A stretch of 64,000 nucleotides of DNA from Siphonodentalium dalli (taxonomy: Eukaryota; Mollusca; Scaphopoda; Gadilida; Siphonodentaliidae), in the NCBI GenBank assembly GCA_032622095.1, contig CP136064.1, forward strand, positions 49,360,073-49,424,072. The letters are read 5' to 3'. The position numbers and the translations under genes are program-made. This document shows positions 12,801-27,800 of this stretch, piece after piece; the stretch's first letter is position 1, and each line of letters opens with the position of its first letter. Under the pieces are notes generated by a model. It did no database searches. It was given only the letters and a program-made list of their open reading frames with translations, and was not told where the DNA came from.

Positions 12801-15800
12801 TATTATGTCCCAGACCTTAGATTAGGTTATCCAATAACAATATTGCTGACTTTCATGAAATTAGGCATCATATGTGATTGCACACTTCAGAATAGTAAGA
12901 ATTAGTATCACATACTGGGATAAAAGAAGCCATTGTTCTAAAGCTTACTTTTTAATAACCATTGTCATAACCTTTTCTATACTAATGGATTCTCCTATTC
13001 AGTTAAAAAAGTATTCATTGGAATAGACCATTATTTATTTGGAGGGATGTTCAGGTAAAATGAGCAGATCACAGTTTTACAAAAAATAATACAAGTGCAG
13101 AAGTATTCATTTTCTTTGAAGAACATATTTAGTATTGAAAGGGTTAACTAATTAAAGTCCTGATGTATAATCTATATGTCCCAGTTGAATTTTTCTCCAT
13201 TCTGATGATGTAAGTATCAAAACAAAAGCTCCAAACACTATGTGCTTTTAAGTTAATGAGTCTAAATCTCATTGTTGAAATGACAGTGATTACCTTTAAT
13301 TCTGCTAATTCTTCTTCTTTGGCTTTCTGACTTCTTGCTTTAGCATACAAATTAGATGCTTCCTTATCCAATTTAGTTAATTCCTGATTTTTGTTTAACT
13401 CTGAAAGCTTTTCTCGTAATAAAAGAATGTGTCGTGTCTTTTCAACCTGAAAAAAACCCATAAATATCAGCAAATAAGTTCAAAAGCACGTAAAAGAGAT
13501 CTTCCTCTTAAATATTTCAACGCAATCACGTCCCAAGTGTAACAATAATAGGATTATATTTGTTCTACTTAATCATTTTCTGAATGCTTTAATGAACTCA
13601 ATCGTGAGTTAACACATGTTGAGTTGACAAACATATTTACACTATTTACATATAATAATGCTGTTGGGTCACCAGCGTATATATAATCATCGACATTATC
13701 GTCATCATTATTTTCCTCATCAAAATCATCACCAGCATGGTCATTCTCATCGTCATCATTGTCCAACATCATCAATGTCTAACCACTATCATCATCCCCA
13801 AAAGAATAGCCAGGAATTTTTAAGATTTCAAGTGAATATCCTGCAATATATTTTCTCATAAAATAAACTCAATATTGTAACCCTCTGGTTGAGTTTACTG
13901 ATAAATTATACCTAACTCAGTTATTTAAAATCAATTTCCTAACCAACTATAGTTTATACTTTAAAAGAATAAAAATACACAAATTGATCTCAGATTGAAC
14001 TAGAGTTTTCCCATGTTCGACTCACCATTTCAAGTCTCGTAAGTTTTTCCAGCTCCCATTGATGATCAATAATCAGGGAGTCGCCGCGAGGCCGCCAACC
14101 ATTTAAGTTCTCCTCTCCCCGGACATACGTGGAAGATGTGTCGAGTACCCGCCTCTGACGTCTTTGGACTCCTGTAAGAAAGTTTCATAAGCAAGGCTGC
14201 ATATAGTGTGTCTGTCATTTGCAGAATAAGGTTCCCAGCGGGTGAATTTAGTGATGCTATCCCACACAGCAGCCTGGCATCACCAACTTCAACCTCTGGG
14301 GACCTCATTCTGCTTAGGCCTCAACTGCCATGGGAGACCTACGAAAAGATTGAAGTTCCCCAGTCGAAGTTGGTGATGTTCACCCATTAGTCACCTTGAT
14401 TATGCATTTTATCTTCTGCAAATTTGGGGATAAAGAAACCGAAGAGAAGAGAAAAAGTATTTAAAAACAATGTTAATTTGAGACTATAGATACTTCTTAG
14501 AAGATGAGGCCTAAACAGAATGAGGTCCACAGAGAGTGAATTTGATGAAGCGAGCCCACTGTGTGGGATACCATCACTAAATTCACCCTCTGGGGACCTC
14601 ACTCTGCAAATGACAAACAATTTGCAGGCTTGTTCATAAGTCAAATGGCGTTGAAAAGATCAGGAGTCAATACATAGACATTAGTCCCGAGTGTTATTAC
14701 AAAAATAATTGTAAAGAAAGGTGAGGATAAATTAACACAAGTAGATCACATTCAGAACACTCTACTTGAAGTTTTGCATCAATATAACAGATGTACCAGA
14801 ATTTTTCATGCAAGGATGGACCATGGAAAATAAGTGGATGAAGTTTTAAAAGACCGCTGAAGAGATTGGCTATAAAGATACTATTTCTGGAAAGTAGACC
14901 ACAGACTCTTATAGAAGATTGATATAAATCCATTATTTGGAACTATTTGTACGTCAATATATTTATCAAATATACTAAGGATATAGCGTCGCAATATGAA
15001 CTTGTGTATGCTGTGAAGGTGGAGCCAGAAGTCAGATAAGTCGCTCTAAATAAATTTACTGTTCACAGAACCGTGCTGATTTTCTTTTCGCATATATATG
15101 ACTAAGGTAGATATTTAGTAGAAGTCATACCTGGGCTATCTGAGTCTGAGCAGCTACGTATATACATTTCGTAGATGCCACTGATCCGATTACAATCTTG
15201 ATTTCTGCTGCCACCACCAAACAAATTCTTCAATGTCCTGAAACGAGGGCTAAGGTGAGAAGGAAGATAATTAATAGGTAACGTCAAAAGCCGTGCATCA
15301 CAATATACATGTCACAAAGCCACAAGTTACAACTCAGCCATAACAGGGAGTGAAGGGATACAAGACCAAGCCTTGAAATAGGGTGTCTGTCATTTGCAGA
15401 ATGATGTCCCCAGAGGGTGAATTTAGTGATGCTACCCCGCATAGCGGGCTAGCATCACCAAATTCACCCTCTGGGTACCTCATTCTGCTGAGGTGTAAGC
15501 AGAATGAGGTCTCCAGAGGGTGAATTTGGTGATGCTAGCCCGCTATGTGGGGTAGCATCACTAAATTCACCCTCTGGGGACCTCATTCTGCAAATGACAG
15601 ACACCCTATTTCAAGGCTTGTACAAGACAGGTTAATTGAAGTCGCATATAATGTTTCAGTCCCGGATTATTTCAAGAGAGAATCCGTAATTAATAGTTTT
15701 ATTAATGATCCTTAAAGATGCCCTATCCGATTTAACACCATCAAATCACCATCTGTATGTTGTCTATATCAGAAAACAATTAGATTTGCCCCATGAGCCT

Positions 15801-18800
15801 GTTAATAGGAGGTTGTGATGGCCAGATATCAACTTTCTGAAAACCTGAAATAATTATTACACACCATCAACCACTTTAGCTGTTTTAATACGGGACATTT
15901 AAAGTTATTCTGAAGGAAACAAAATAGTCTATTGTTTTTATCACCATTATTGTAGCTAAAGAAAGCAAATTTTCGGTCAAAGATATGTCAAGGTAGAAAT
16001 TAATATCACTGCTTTGTCGTGCTGTTTAAGTTGAACGGTGCTAAAAAAAAATTGTCCCCAACACAATATGTGCCTTATTTCCGAAAGTCATGTCACTGGG
16101 AAAAAAGTAGGCCAGGACATGGCAATCCGCTCTTCCGTGTCCTGGATCAAGAGCATGAACGAGAGCATGTATTATATCTTTTCTCTTTTATTATTCTTTG
16201 TTCACAATAAAAAATATAAAAAAATAAAATAAAAAAACTGGGAACCTCATTCTGCTGAGGTGTAAGCAGAATGAGGTCCCCAGAGGGTGAATTTGGTGAT
16301 GCTAGCCTGCTATGCGGGGTAGCATCACTAAATTCACCCTCTGGGGACCTCATTCTGCAAATGACAGACACACTATTTCAAGGCTTGGTGATGTTGCTAC
16401 GTTGTCGTGTGTTGCTGTCACAAAATTTCTACATTCAACATTCACTTCCACCCTAATGTAATTATCCTATTTAAATGAATTAGAATCTTAGAAGTGGATC
16501 TAAACATTATATTTATAATGTAGGTGTATTAACATTTTAGAAGTGGATCTAAACATTATATTTATAATGTAGGTGTATTAGCATTTTAGAAGTGGATCTA
16601 AACATTATATTTATAATGTAGACTGGGACTTCAAACATTATATGAGCCTTTAGAGTCGTACAATAGGAGAAAAGAGATCCAACAGGAGACGATAGAGTTC
16701 AGACTTGTAACTACAAGTCGCCATCACAATTTACAGGTCAACAAGCCAATACATGACAAATTGGATTTAATTTCATTAGGCACACTGTGCCTAGAGAAGA
16801 AAAGCAAGATTATGCAAGTTGGGTGATAAAAAAGCGGGATAACAAATATAGTCTGAGAGTTAGAGGACGAGCATTTGTAAGTGCAGTGTAAGGCCAGAAA
16901 TAGATGGATGATGAATGAGTTTATTCTGAACTATATTATAAGACCTTGAAGATATACAGGTGTGTTTCCCCTATTATGGTGAGAATTTTGCTGATCAGTA
17001 GGTTGCATTTGTTTGAAACTTCTAGGAAATAAAACTTTTGATATGGCGAATCAAGCACTAAACTCAATTGTGAAAATGTATTCAGTTTTGCCATGTTACG
17101 ATTCTACGTCCATCACAGAATCAATATATGAATATAATAGTCTGACGCATCATGGAAATATCAAACATTTGTCCTGGTTGGAAAAGATATAACTATTTTC
17201 TTCACACACCTCTCTTTTTCAAGTTGAAGTTGTTTCATAAAGCCTGTGATTATATCTTCATATATTATGAATTATGATATGAGGGTGTGAAATGCATGCT
17301 CTATAAGTCGCTAAACAAGACAACAGATTAAGCATTGTTGCTTCAATATATCATGGATAAATGAAGCCTGGATTGCTTCTCATGATGGAAGGCACAATGC
17401 TGTGAAGTACTATGAGGGAGAATTATAGTTGTGTATGTTCAAGTACAAACACCAGGCCTCAAAATATGGTGCTGGTCATTTGTAGAATGAGGCCCTCAGA
17501 GGGTGAATTTAGTGACGCTATCCAACACAGTGGGCTAGCATCATTAAATTCACAGCTAGAAAGTATCTTTATTATCAAATTAACAGGTTTTTTAGTTTCT
17601 TGAATCTAAAACATTGACACCAAAAAGATTTTTTAATTTTCCCAACTGTACTATTATTCCATCATGTACTACCTTTAGGCACTCAAAATTAAGAATAGCT
17701 GGATAATGCGAATATCTTTTGAATATAATACACAGTTCTCAGCATCGTGTTTTCCATCATGATAAAACAGGATATCCCCAGTCACCGTTACTTTAAGTGA
17801 GAGAGTAAGCTGCCATGTGATTGGGCAGCTTTTTATGTTCAGCTAACTGTAGTTTTGGTTATGACTGTACCTTGACGTGAGCCTCGTGTCACGATTATGA
17901 ATTATCATACAAAAGTCCTTAGTGACGCATGCTAGTTGACTGCAGTTTTCAACCTAAAATCAGAAAGCTTTGTGTAATGTCCAGTTACTTTAAAAAAAAC
18001 TGACAATAATCATTTAGATTAACCCTTCCTTTACTAAATACTTATACAGTAATGCCCTAAGTAATCGACCCCTTAACCACAGCAGAATTATGGGTAACTT
18101 TTCAGGAATCGACCCCTTAACCACAGCAGAATTATGGGTAACTTTTCAGGATTTAGTCGGAAATATGGCTTGTTGCCATTCATCAGAAAGCTCTCAGTGA
18201 GAGCTTTCCGATGAATGGCAACAAGCCATATTTCCAACTAAATCCTGAAAAGTTACAGTAATGCCCTAAGTAATCGACCCCTTAACCAAAGCAGAATTAT
18301 GGGTAACTTTTCAGGATTTAGTCGGAAATATGGCTTGTTGCCATTCATCAGAAAGCTCTCAGTGAGAGCTTTATGATGAATAGCAACAAGCCATATTTCC
18401 GACTAAATCCTGAAAAGTTACCCATAATTCTGCTGTGGTTAAGGGGTCGATTACTTAGGGCATTACTAGATGAGCAGTTCCCTTAGAAAATATTCCGAGT
18501 ATAAGTTAAACAAGACTGTGGGGTCGCTCACCAGACTGCAAAGACTGATAAGACTGGGACTCTGGAGACCACAACAGTCAGAACTTTTAAAAGAAGTAGA
18601 TCTAAACAGGATATGTGGCCAAATTACCAAATGTACACTACTGATTGATGTTGTAATTGGGAATTAATGACCTCTAGCAGATCTCCAGGAAATGTTTATA
18701 AAAATGTCAGACTTCACTTGCAATTTTAATATATCTTTAATATATAGAGTTATTCCCCCTGCATTGAAAATAATTTAGCTTTTTACTGCAATCTAGATGA

Positions 18801-21800
18801 CAAAACTCTTTGGCAACTCAATAAAAACAACATGTCCACAGTTTATTATACTGGATAAGTTGATAATACAATGTTTTGGAGCTTGCTCTTTCAAATGGTA
18901 TATAATATGCCATATATTTTATATAATGTAATATGGGGGTTAAAAAATTAAGTAGTTTACTATTTTATATTCATTTTAGTCTATATAATTAATTTTGAGA
19001 AAACAAATTACATCTCATTGAACAAATCTGCAAATTCCACCCCCTCAACCCATGGGGACATCCCTGCAAGAATAGGACATCTGTGATTTATTGGATGCTT
19101 GTCTACATTTGCCTAACAATATTTCCTTAACCATGAAAGCCAGTGCATTCTCTTAGGTGAGGCTACCTATGGGACACTCACATATATAAGACAATGCACT
19201 GGCATGATACTAGTACTTTGTTATAAACTAATAAATATTGGACAAATATTAAAACTAGGAGCTCATTTCTCTTGATCAATGGTCTATTATTTTATATTCA
19301 TTTTATTTTAGTATATGTAATTGGTTTTGGAAAAACAATTACATCTCAATGAACAAATCTGAGAAATTTGCCCCCTCCCCAAACATATGTGGGGACATCC
19401 CTGCGAGAATAGGACATGTGTGATTTAATTAGATGTCTGACTATATTGGCCGAACAATATTTCCTTGATCTTGAACCCCAGTGTATTCTCTTATATATAG
19501 GAGAATACACTGGTGCAGGGTCTTTATTGCTGTACCAGCATAGCTCTGGTAATGAAATGGTTAATACTAATACACTATTATAAAATGTGTACACTGTCAA
19601 ACAGTTAGAGTTGTATTTGAGATTGCTGTAAACACATAGGATTAAATTTCATTCACACACATCTTTCTCTCTTAGCCTGATAAATGTGGATATTGAGATA
19701 AAAGTTAATTACTTTATAATGACTGGACACACAGCTGTGAGCACTGTGAGAATTAAGGCTGGTCAGTTCCTGGCATGTCATATAACTAAAGTGTAAGGCT
19801 TTTAATGGGGTGAACCTTGCAGGGATCTCTGGTGTGGGGTGGCAGGGGCATGCAGTGGTGGGGGAGGTGGGGTGGAGGGGGGGGGGCAAGGGTTTAAAAC
19901 AAGGATTTGAATTAACTTTTTTTTAAGAGTTATATCCCTGGGCCCTGGCTCTGCCCCTATTTGACCCAGTGACCCCATTTGAACAAATCTGAACCCCAGT
20001 CACACAAGGACTCTCCATACCAAATGTAAGCTAAATCGGTCAAATGGTTCAAAAGAAGAAGTCATTCTAAGAATTACTATGGAGGAAGAGTTATGGCCCT
20101 GGTTTCTCAACTAATCAACCTGGTGACCTCATTTTAACAAATCTGAATGTGAGCCAACTAGGGAACATCCACACCAAATATGAATCCATACGGTCTTATA
20201 GTTCAGTAAAAGAAGTCGTTCTAAGAATTACTTTGGAGGAATAGAGTTATGGCCCTGCTTTCACAACTATTCCACCCAGTGACCTCATTTGAACAAATCT
20301 GAATGTGATTCACCTAGGAAACATCTACACCAAATATGAACACGTTAAGTCTTACGGTTCGGGACGAGAAGATGATTGTTGACGGACGGACGGACGGTAC
20401 GACGGACGGACGGACGACGGACGAGGAGTGATGACTATAGCTCCACCGGAGACTTCGTCTCAGGTGAGCTAAAAAAATGGCCAGAACATTTCCCACCAAT
20501 AAATAGGAATTCTTCTGCAAATGTATTATATTTTTCTATGTCTATCGTCTGCTCATTTGTCCTGAATACCCCTCCAAATGAATAATAGACTTTTCCAATA
20601 TCTACATTTTTAACTGGGTGGGAGAATCTATTTAGTAAAGAAAGGGTTAACATCTCCAGAATTCCGATATTAGTCCTATTTCTTGGTAGAAAAAGAAGTT
20701 TTCCAACGTGATCAACAAATCAAAGTGTGCAGAAGGTAAAATAAAATCTACTGCTTGATTATACAAGTCACATTCAGTACCAAATAAGGATGACATTCTT
20801 GCACTTGCACATACTTCTCTTACTGCACACACATTCCTTGCACACTACTTTCACTCATTAGCATCATAATATTGTAATTTATAATAGAATGCGCATATAT
20901 TAAATAGTTTTCAAAAGTTGTGTTTTGTTTTTATGGGACATTTCGGGTATACTCAACTCTCAAACATATCTGGAATTGTGGGATGGGCGGGGCATCAGAT
21001 TTTTAAGTATAATATATTTTAGCGCAAAAATAACATTTTCAATAGAAAATACATATTCCCTAATAAGATACTTACACACTGAACTACATGTTATATTCAT
21101 TTTTATTCACAAAGAGAGGATCTATGAGATCCGTTTAAAATTTATTATTTTGGTACGAAATAGCTTAAGTACCTTTTTGAATCATTATTATGACGTAGCA
21201 GGTCACAGGTCACGTGTCCACTAGCTGTAATATAAGCGAGAGGACACACAGGTAACGTTCTCTTTTCATCCTCTTACAAGATTCGAGGGGTGTGACCGAG
21301 CAGCGGGGAGGGGAAATCCCAATTTGGGATGGCCATGTGAGTTCAGTGTGTAAGTATCTTATTAGGGAATATGTATTTTCTATTGAAAATGTTATATTCC
21401 TGTCAAAGATACGTTACACACTGAACTACATGTTAGAATCAACTCATAGGAGGAGGCTGCGAGGAATGAGATACTATTGTATTTTGGTTAAGAGCAATTC
21501 TTTTGAACCTGCTGAGTAGCAACAAATGAATCCAAAAGTACCGATTCGCAGATTTGATTTATGATACACGGTAAAGTGGAGAAAGTAGATGAATGAGCCC
21601 AATGGCTGAATCTTAGCCCCCCCTCCCCTTTTTTATTCCTGAAGTCAGGTAAACCAGTAATTTTGAAAACTCATCAGGTAGAAATCGCCCAAAGGTCATA
21701 TGCATGTACATGCAGGTGCCGCCTCCTCCATGGAGCAAGCTGGTCATATGCAGAAAGCATAGACCACTCTGATCCATGCTTGTGACTGAACGAACCAAGA

Positions 21801-24800
21801 TATACCGACGTTTCGACACCAGAGGAAGGAAATCTATTGCTACCTGAATAGACAATCTGGATGTAACATGAGGAAGAGGTCAATGTAAATACAATTAGAA
21901 ACAGACCAAACCTCATTTCAGGCGAAGAAACCCAGATTTCAATGGCTGCATAACCATGATTGTGAGTTTTGCGACATACTGTCAGTAAAGGTGCAAACCC
22001 AATTTTGTTAACAACCGGTCAAGGCTCAAAATAATTATTTTGTAACTGACTGTCAAAATGACAGTAGTTAAATGTCCAATTGACATATTAGTAGTCAATG
22101 AGGCTTCACAGTGTAGTGAGCGTCCAATTGCTACCCAGGAAAACTCATGTTATTGTTTTCAAAAGTGCCAAAACTTTACTTTGAGTAAGAAATACACCGG
22201 AGATAAACCATCTCCATCGGACAATGACATGACCAGCATTTACTATGAGCCGTGAAACTGGTTGGAAAAAAAACCCTAGCGTGATAGGATTTTGAAATTC
22301 CTAAAATGTTTTCTGGTATCGAAACAATCGAGAAGAAAATAAGTCCGGAGAGTCCCGAGTTGTAAACTGCCTCCACAGCCTGTCGATTCAATCAAGTGTA
22401 TTCAGTTACATTGATGGAAAGGGACACTTGGAGGCCTGAATGTAATATATTAGAAAATGTTTGGAAGGAGGAAGCCCATCGAGATGGAACAACTTCAAAC
22501 GGTCGGAAAGGATGAACAGGCTGTGGAGGATGAAGGTCTAAAAACAACCAGAATGTTGATAACAAGAAGAAAGTGTCTTCTTGTTATTCACTGATTGTTC
22601 TTAACAGACGAAGGGCCCGGGTCCATGAGCTGTTCGTGTTTCCAGCCCACCGTAGCCACTAAGGTGAAGGCATAATCTCGTTCGACAGTTGGACGAGAGA
22701 TGTCATGGTATGGAAGACCAGTCACATGTGCGTATGGTCTGACGGCTGTCTGTCTATCATACAGCGAGGACCCGGACCCTAGTTCCTCCCCGTGGGCAGA
22801 GACTCATCTGTCGCCAACGGTGATTGCCTCATGTGCGCCGTTAGACGGAGTGCCCGCCTGTTTGAGTTATTCAAGACAGCGTGTCAAAAAGGAGCACTGA
22901 GTACAGCAATGCCCTAAATGACCCACAACCCCCCCGGCGGCGAAGGACTCAATCATTCAGGGCATCACGGTATGTCGTTGGCATGACGCAGGGCTCAAAA
23001 TTCTGAAATGCACCTGTTCCCATGGAACAGGTTATTTATTTCTTACCAACCACCACAGAAGATTGCATGATTTCAATTGTCTATATCTGAACCCGATAAG
23101 CTAACCCAACTATAAAAGCCACTATATCGTCGGAGAATAGATCTAAGCCTGGTACTACAGGTGAATAATCATTGGGAATTTCTAAGGCTGGAGCAGGCCT
23201 TAAGATTCGACAAGAATCACAGAATCGATTCTCGTAATGATTCTCACAAAACATTTCAATTGTCAGTGCTTTATGACTGACTTGATTCAGCATTTGATTC
23301 TCCCAAAATTAAAGATATTTTGCTGTAAAAGTGATAGTCGATTAGAGTTTTGAATTGTTCCAGCGTCTCTGTAATCACAATAGATTCTGGAAGTTTATTC
23401 CACATTTCTGCCACGCGATTGGTGAAGAAATACTGCCTGACATCCGTCGATGAATGGTGTTTTTGTAAATTAAAACAATTTCCTCGGGTCGGAGGTAATA
23501 AACTGGGTTGAAAGAATGAATGCTCTACGCAATTAGAAATGTGATTCGCAGCTTGGTTTGCGGAAAAGCAACTGATCGCTGTAGAAAACCAGATTGACCT
23601 TCGCAAATTTGTTGGAAGGATTCCAAGGCTTGGAGTTCCGCCACACAGAACCTTTAGTAAGGGTGAAAGATGATCTGTGTAAAGAGGAGAATTTACATTC
23701 AGAAGAATCGATTGGTTACCCATAAACAAAGTAGATGCCAATCAGGGACAAGTGAAAGGTAATAATTTGAGCCCTGGTAACTCCATGGTTTAAACAACAA
23801 ATTGAGCGTCTGTTAACAGTCTCTGCCCAGGCCGATGACTGCGCTATGTTAACTGTTACGTACAGCACCCGAGAAAACCCGGTATGAGACGGCGCGCTGT
23901 CTGATGGCCCAACGCTCGGTTCCCCCTCGAACCCCCAAGGACACATACCGGAGGAGAGAAACTGCGTCTGATTTTCCTCGATGCCCTGCAATTGTCTCTA
24001 TTTCTTTTTCCCATACAGACACAAGAAATACATGTATCAGCAAGTGAGAAACGTAATGCACGTCAGATGGCAATCAGCCCTGCTAATTAGAATTGTAACT
24101 AAATGTCAGATCATCATACCCAACCAATAGTAAAAAAATGAATAAACAGGGCTGAGTAAAGCCTGGAAAGAGGCATCGAGGTATGATTAATGTACAGACT
24201 GTTTCCCCCTAACCCGGAGCCAGCTTAAAATCGGACGAGAAGCAGAATCATGCTGTGCAGCCATTAGGGCAGCGGCGACACACTCGGTCATTACACGATA
24301 CAAATCCAGATAACCGACCAATGAAACGATACAGATAACGATACACTCCACTAGTGTTTCTAAATGAACACTATCTGCATTGAACTACATGGTTATGGGG
24401 CAGATCAGTCAAACAGTTTACATAGAATAAACCGAAACGTTGGTTTACACTAGCCCATAGATATGCAGATATTACTTGATTCGTGTATCGCTATACAAGT
24501 ATCACTCCAATGAAATTTACGATGAATCGCAACAGCCCCAGCCGCTACACTTGCGATAATTTGCCTTCCGCCTAATATCAAGCATCTTAAGGCCATGCAG
24601 AGTCCCGGGAAGTGGTCTTATCAGCAATTACACCCGAGGGCGGACTCCAGGGAGCAAATTACTTTGGAAATTTTGATTATCAAATAGCCTCTCATTGACA
24701 TGATTAGAGAGCAACAGTCCTTCCCAGGAGACGGGAGTGATTGCTCGCGCACCCGTACACACTCGTAATTTTCAAATCACGGGTGCTAAATTTCGCACCC

Positions 24801-27800
24801 GACCCTCATCTCATTAAATACTAATGGAGACTATAATTGTTGGGTTAACAGTGAACTATTTGAAGGTTTATTTAGATCCTTTACCAGCTCAGTTCAACTA
24901 CGGCATATTAAAGTGTAACTAGACATAGGCCTATTCCACAATGCCTTTTTGTTTGAGAAAAAGTATGGGTGCAATATTACACCCGTCGTCTGAATTACGG
25001 GAGCAAATAAATGCTCCTGCTGCATTTTCCTCGTGGGAAGGACTGGAGCATTGTTCTCAATCTCAAATCACATCAAATTGCATGGATATTATCCAAATTT
25101 GGATGGCAAATTGTGATGCGATACCAGTTAATTTGCTCCCTGGGGGCGGACAGATCTTGGTACATCGCACATGCTAGTGAAAGGGATGTGGGAGGACGAA
25201 AATCTGACGTAGGATCCAGCAGGAGCGGTCAAGCATGGTTGGATCCGTGAACACTGGAACCTACCCTCGGAACAGTATGGCGCCTTTTGCCTAGTGACAT
25301 TGGTGAAGTATGCGGCTGGGGCCACCTCAAGGTCAGCATGGAACGAGGATAATTGGATTAGCCTGAGCCTGCTGGACAATGGGGTTACTGAAGCCGAGGC
25401 CACACGAGGAAGAAAATTAGCCTGTTTTTGACCATTGATAAGGATCAGGAAAGGGACCTCAAAATTTACCATGAAATGACTTGTGTCAGAGCGATCTTAT
25501 CATTGGACACCAAGTTATTTTGTTGGCAAACAACCTCAGTGTGTATAGTAAACTAATTCATAGTAAACTATGAACCAAGCAAAACCACACAAAGTGAGTT
25601 AATTCATAGATAAACGAAAATGGACCCAAACCTGATCCCTAATTTTGCAGGGAGCAAATCACTGTTAAAATTTGGATTAGCAAATAAGTTAATTAGATAT
25701 CATTGTGCTAAGCTCATAGCAAAGTCATGACAAATTACATAGCTATAATCCATACAAATGTGGGTATCAAATTGCGATGCTATGCCAGTTAATTTGCTCC
25801 CTACGCATTCGCTACATTTGTCAACATGAAACATATTTGTGAGTGACAATTTCAACGTAAACAAAACCAATGTTGACTGTTGTCACGTTACAATTTCAAC
25901 GTAAACAAAGCTACAAATCCAATGTTGTCTCACTGATCGAAGGTTCGAAATAATACTTACATTCTAAAACCAAATGAACAGAGATAACATAGCAAGTGGA
26001 CTGCGTAAACATTGTTCCAGAGGAGAACCGGAAAAGACGAATTCAATTCGGAAATGTAAACCACGTGCGCCGTTACCGGAAGTTGGGAAATTTCCCACAT
26101 TTCTCAACAGAACAAAGATATTTTTCAATTTTATTTACGTAAGACAAATAAATTCAAGTATGAAATTGTCACTCTGATATTAATTTAACAAGTATTGTGT
26201 CGTTTCTCAAATTGAAACGAAGTCACAACAAGTTAAAAATATGGAACGGATTAGGTTAAACTAAAAAATGAACCCGACAGTAATGTGGTTCATATCCTCA
26301 TAGCGTTTTACTTCCCTCGATCTTGTCGCACAAAGATGAAAAGAGAACGTTACCTGTGTGTCCTCTCGCTTATATTACAGCTAGTGGACACGTGACCTGT
26401 GACCTGCTACGTCATAATAATGATTCAAAAGGTACTTAAGCTATTTCGTACCAAAATAATAAATTTTAAACGGATCTCATAGATCCTCTCTTTGTGAATA
26501 AAAACGAATATAACATGTAGTTCAGTGTGTAACGTATCTTTGACGGGAATATATTTTACTATTTCAAGTGTACGAGAATGCAGAATATATAAACTGAAAG
26601 AAAACAAATAGGGGATCATAACTGATGATACCATTGTGACTATTTTAAGCCTGTCATAATACAAGCTATAAAGAATTCTCTATTCAAATCATGGTATTAT
26701 ATTATTAAAATGTGGTGAAGCAGCATATATTTAACATAATGACGATATACCTCGAGATATGCTGACAAAGACATATATATTTTCTCTCCATGAGGTGTAA
26801 CTCTGTTCAGGAGTGGAGAGTTGTGCAGAGAGCTATCCCATGCAGCCTCAAATCTGAAGAATGTTCTGGAAGAAAAACAATTGAAAATATTAAAGACAGA
26901 CAAAGTCAACTTTCTGTTTCTCAGGCCTATTGTTTTTAAGCAATATATTTCAGGCCTATATTATATTTTATTATTTATTTCTTGGTCACACACAAAGAAG
27001 CATTGCTCCGGATCCAGTTTCAGTTGCCAGTGGGCATTATTTTCTTAACAGATGTCTGTAAAATGTTAGTTGGTAGATTCCATGTGATCCCAATCAAGTA
27101 TGACAGATGCATTTTTTACTGAGATTGCAGTTCAATTAATCATGTGTTGAACAAATGTTTGAAATAGTTACCAATTACAGTAATGATTCAGAAATCTAAA
27201 CTGGGAAACGGGTATGTTCGATCTCAATGTTTTTTCCCCCCGAGAGATTGAACGCGAATACAAATGTTGCACACTCGGGATTTCAGGACCAGGAGAATTG
27301 GGAAATTGACTCTGCATGGCCTAATCTTGTTGTGGTAAATTAACTGAAATTAGCTTATATTCCGCGCAGAGTGGGGTTTTTGTCTCCAAACTTATGATAC
27401 CTTAGTGCTAACTTATTAGGCCTATTCAGATGAAATATTTCAGTTTAAATATTGTTGCTTGAAATACATGCATTACGTAGGATAACTATGTAGGATAAAC
27501 TACTTCATGATTTTGTTTTTCCATTGCACAATGACACAACAGTGTGCTGAATAATACAAATAATATAATTATACTGACCTGTCATCACCTTGCTGACGGA
27601 GATAGTGAGCTTGAAACAAACCGAGTGATAACACCTGATTATCCTCATCCTCGTCATCAAATTCTGGGCAAGTTCTGATGCGTCCTGAGAAAAAACATCA
27701 ACAATCATTTATGAAAAGAATACAATAACAGAATTAACCCTTTACCCAACAGAAGGGCCCTGTGCCAATGCATTCTCTTATATAACTGTAACTATCACAA

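Larger units (their letters stand above)
21030..26553. mobile_element. 5.5 kb element with composite left end (copy 1)
   Basis: Left end: a 366 bp block (21030-21395) bounded by a perfect 55 bp inverted pair (21030-21084 and 21341-21395). It is followed at once by a second end, TATTCCTGTCAAAGATACGT (from about 21394). The right end, about 26337-26553, is the inverted counterpart of the inside of that block plus the second end (TATTCCCGTCAAAGATACGT, reversed). So ~190 bp at 21077-21268 pairs with 26337-26528. A possible target duplication AATATATTTTA is at 21011-21021 and 26549-26559. No transposase seen. The interior holds a LINE fragment and GGGAGCAAAT elements. Same plan as 40763-46186. Confidence 0.85.

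Noticed and set aside
13569-13861. Acidic (D/E/N) ORF on minus and His-rich ORF on plus
   Set aside because: Both come from the imperfect TCA/ATC repeat.
22903-22975. Possible diverged CAGTAATGCCC palindrome (CAGCAATGCCCTAAATGACC)
   Set aside because: Only the first ~17 bp and the last ~10 bp match; too short and diverged to call.
21030-26553. LTR retrotransposon reading of the 5.5 kb elements
   Set aside because: The terminal repeats are inverted, not direct, and no primer-binding site, gag or pol was seen.
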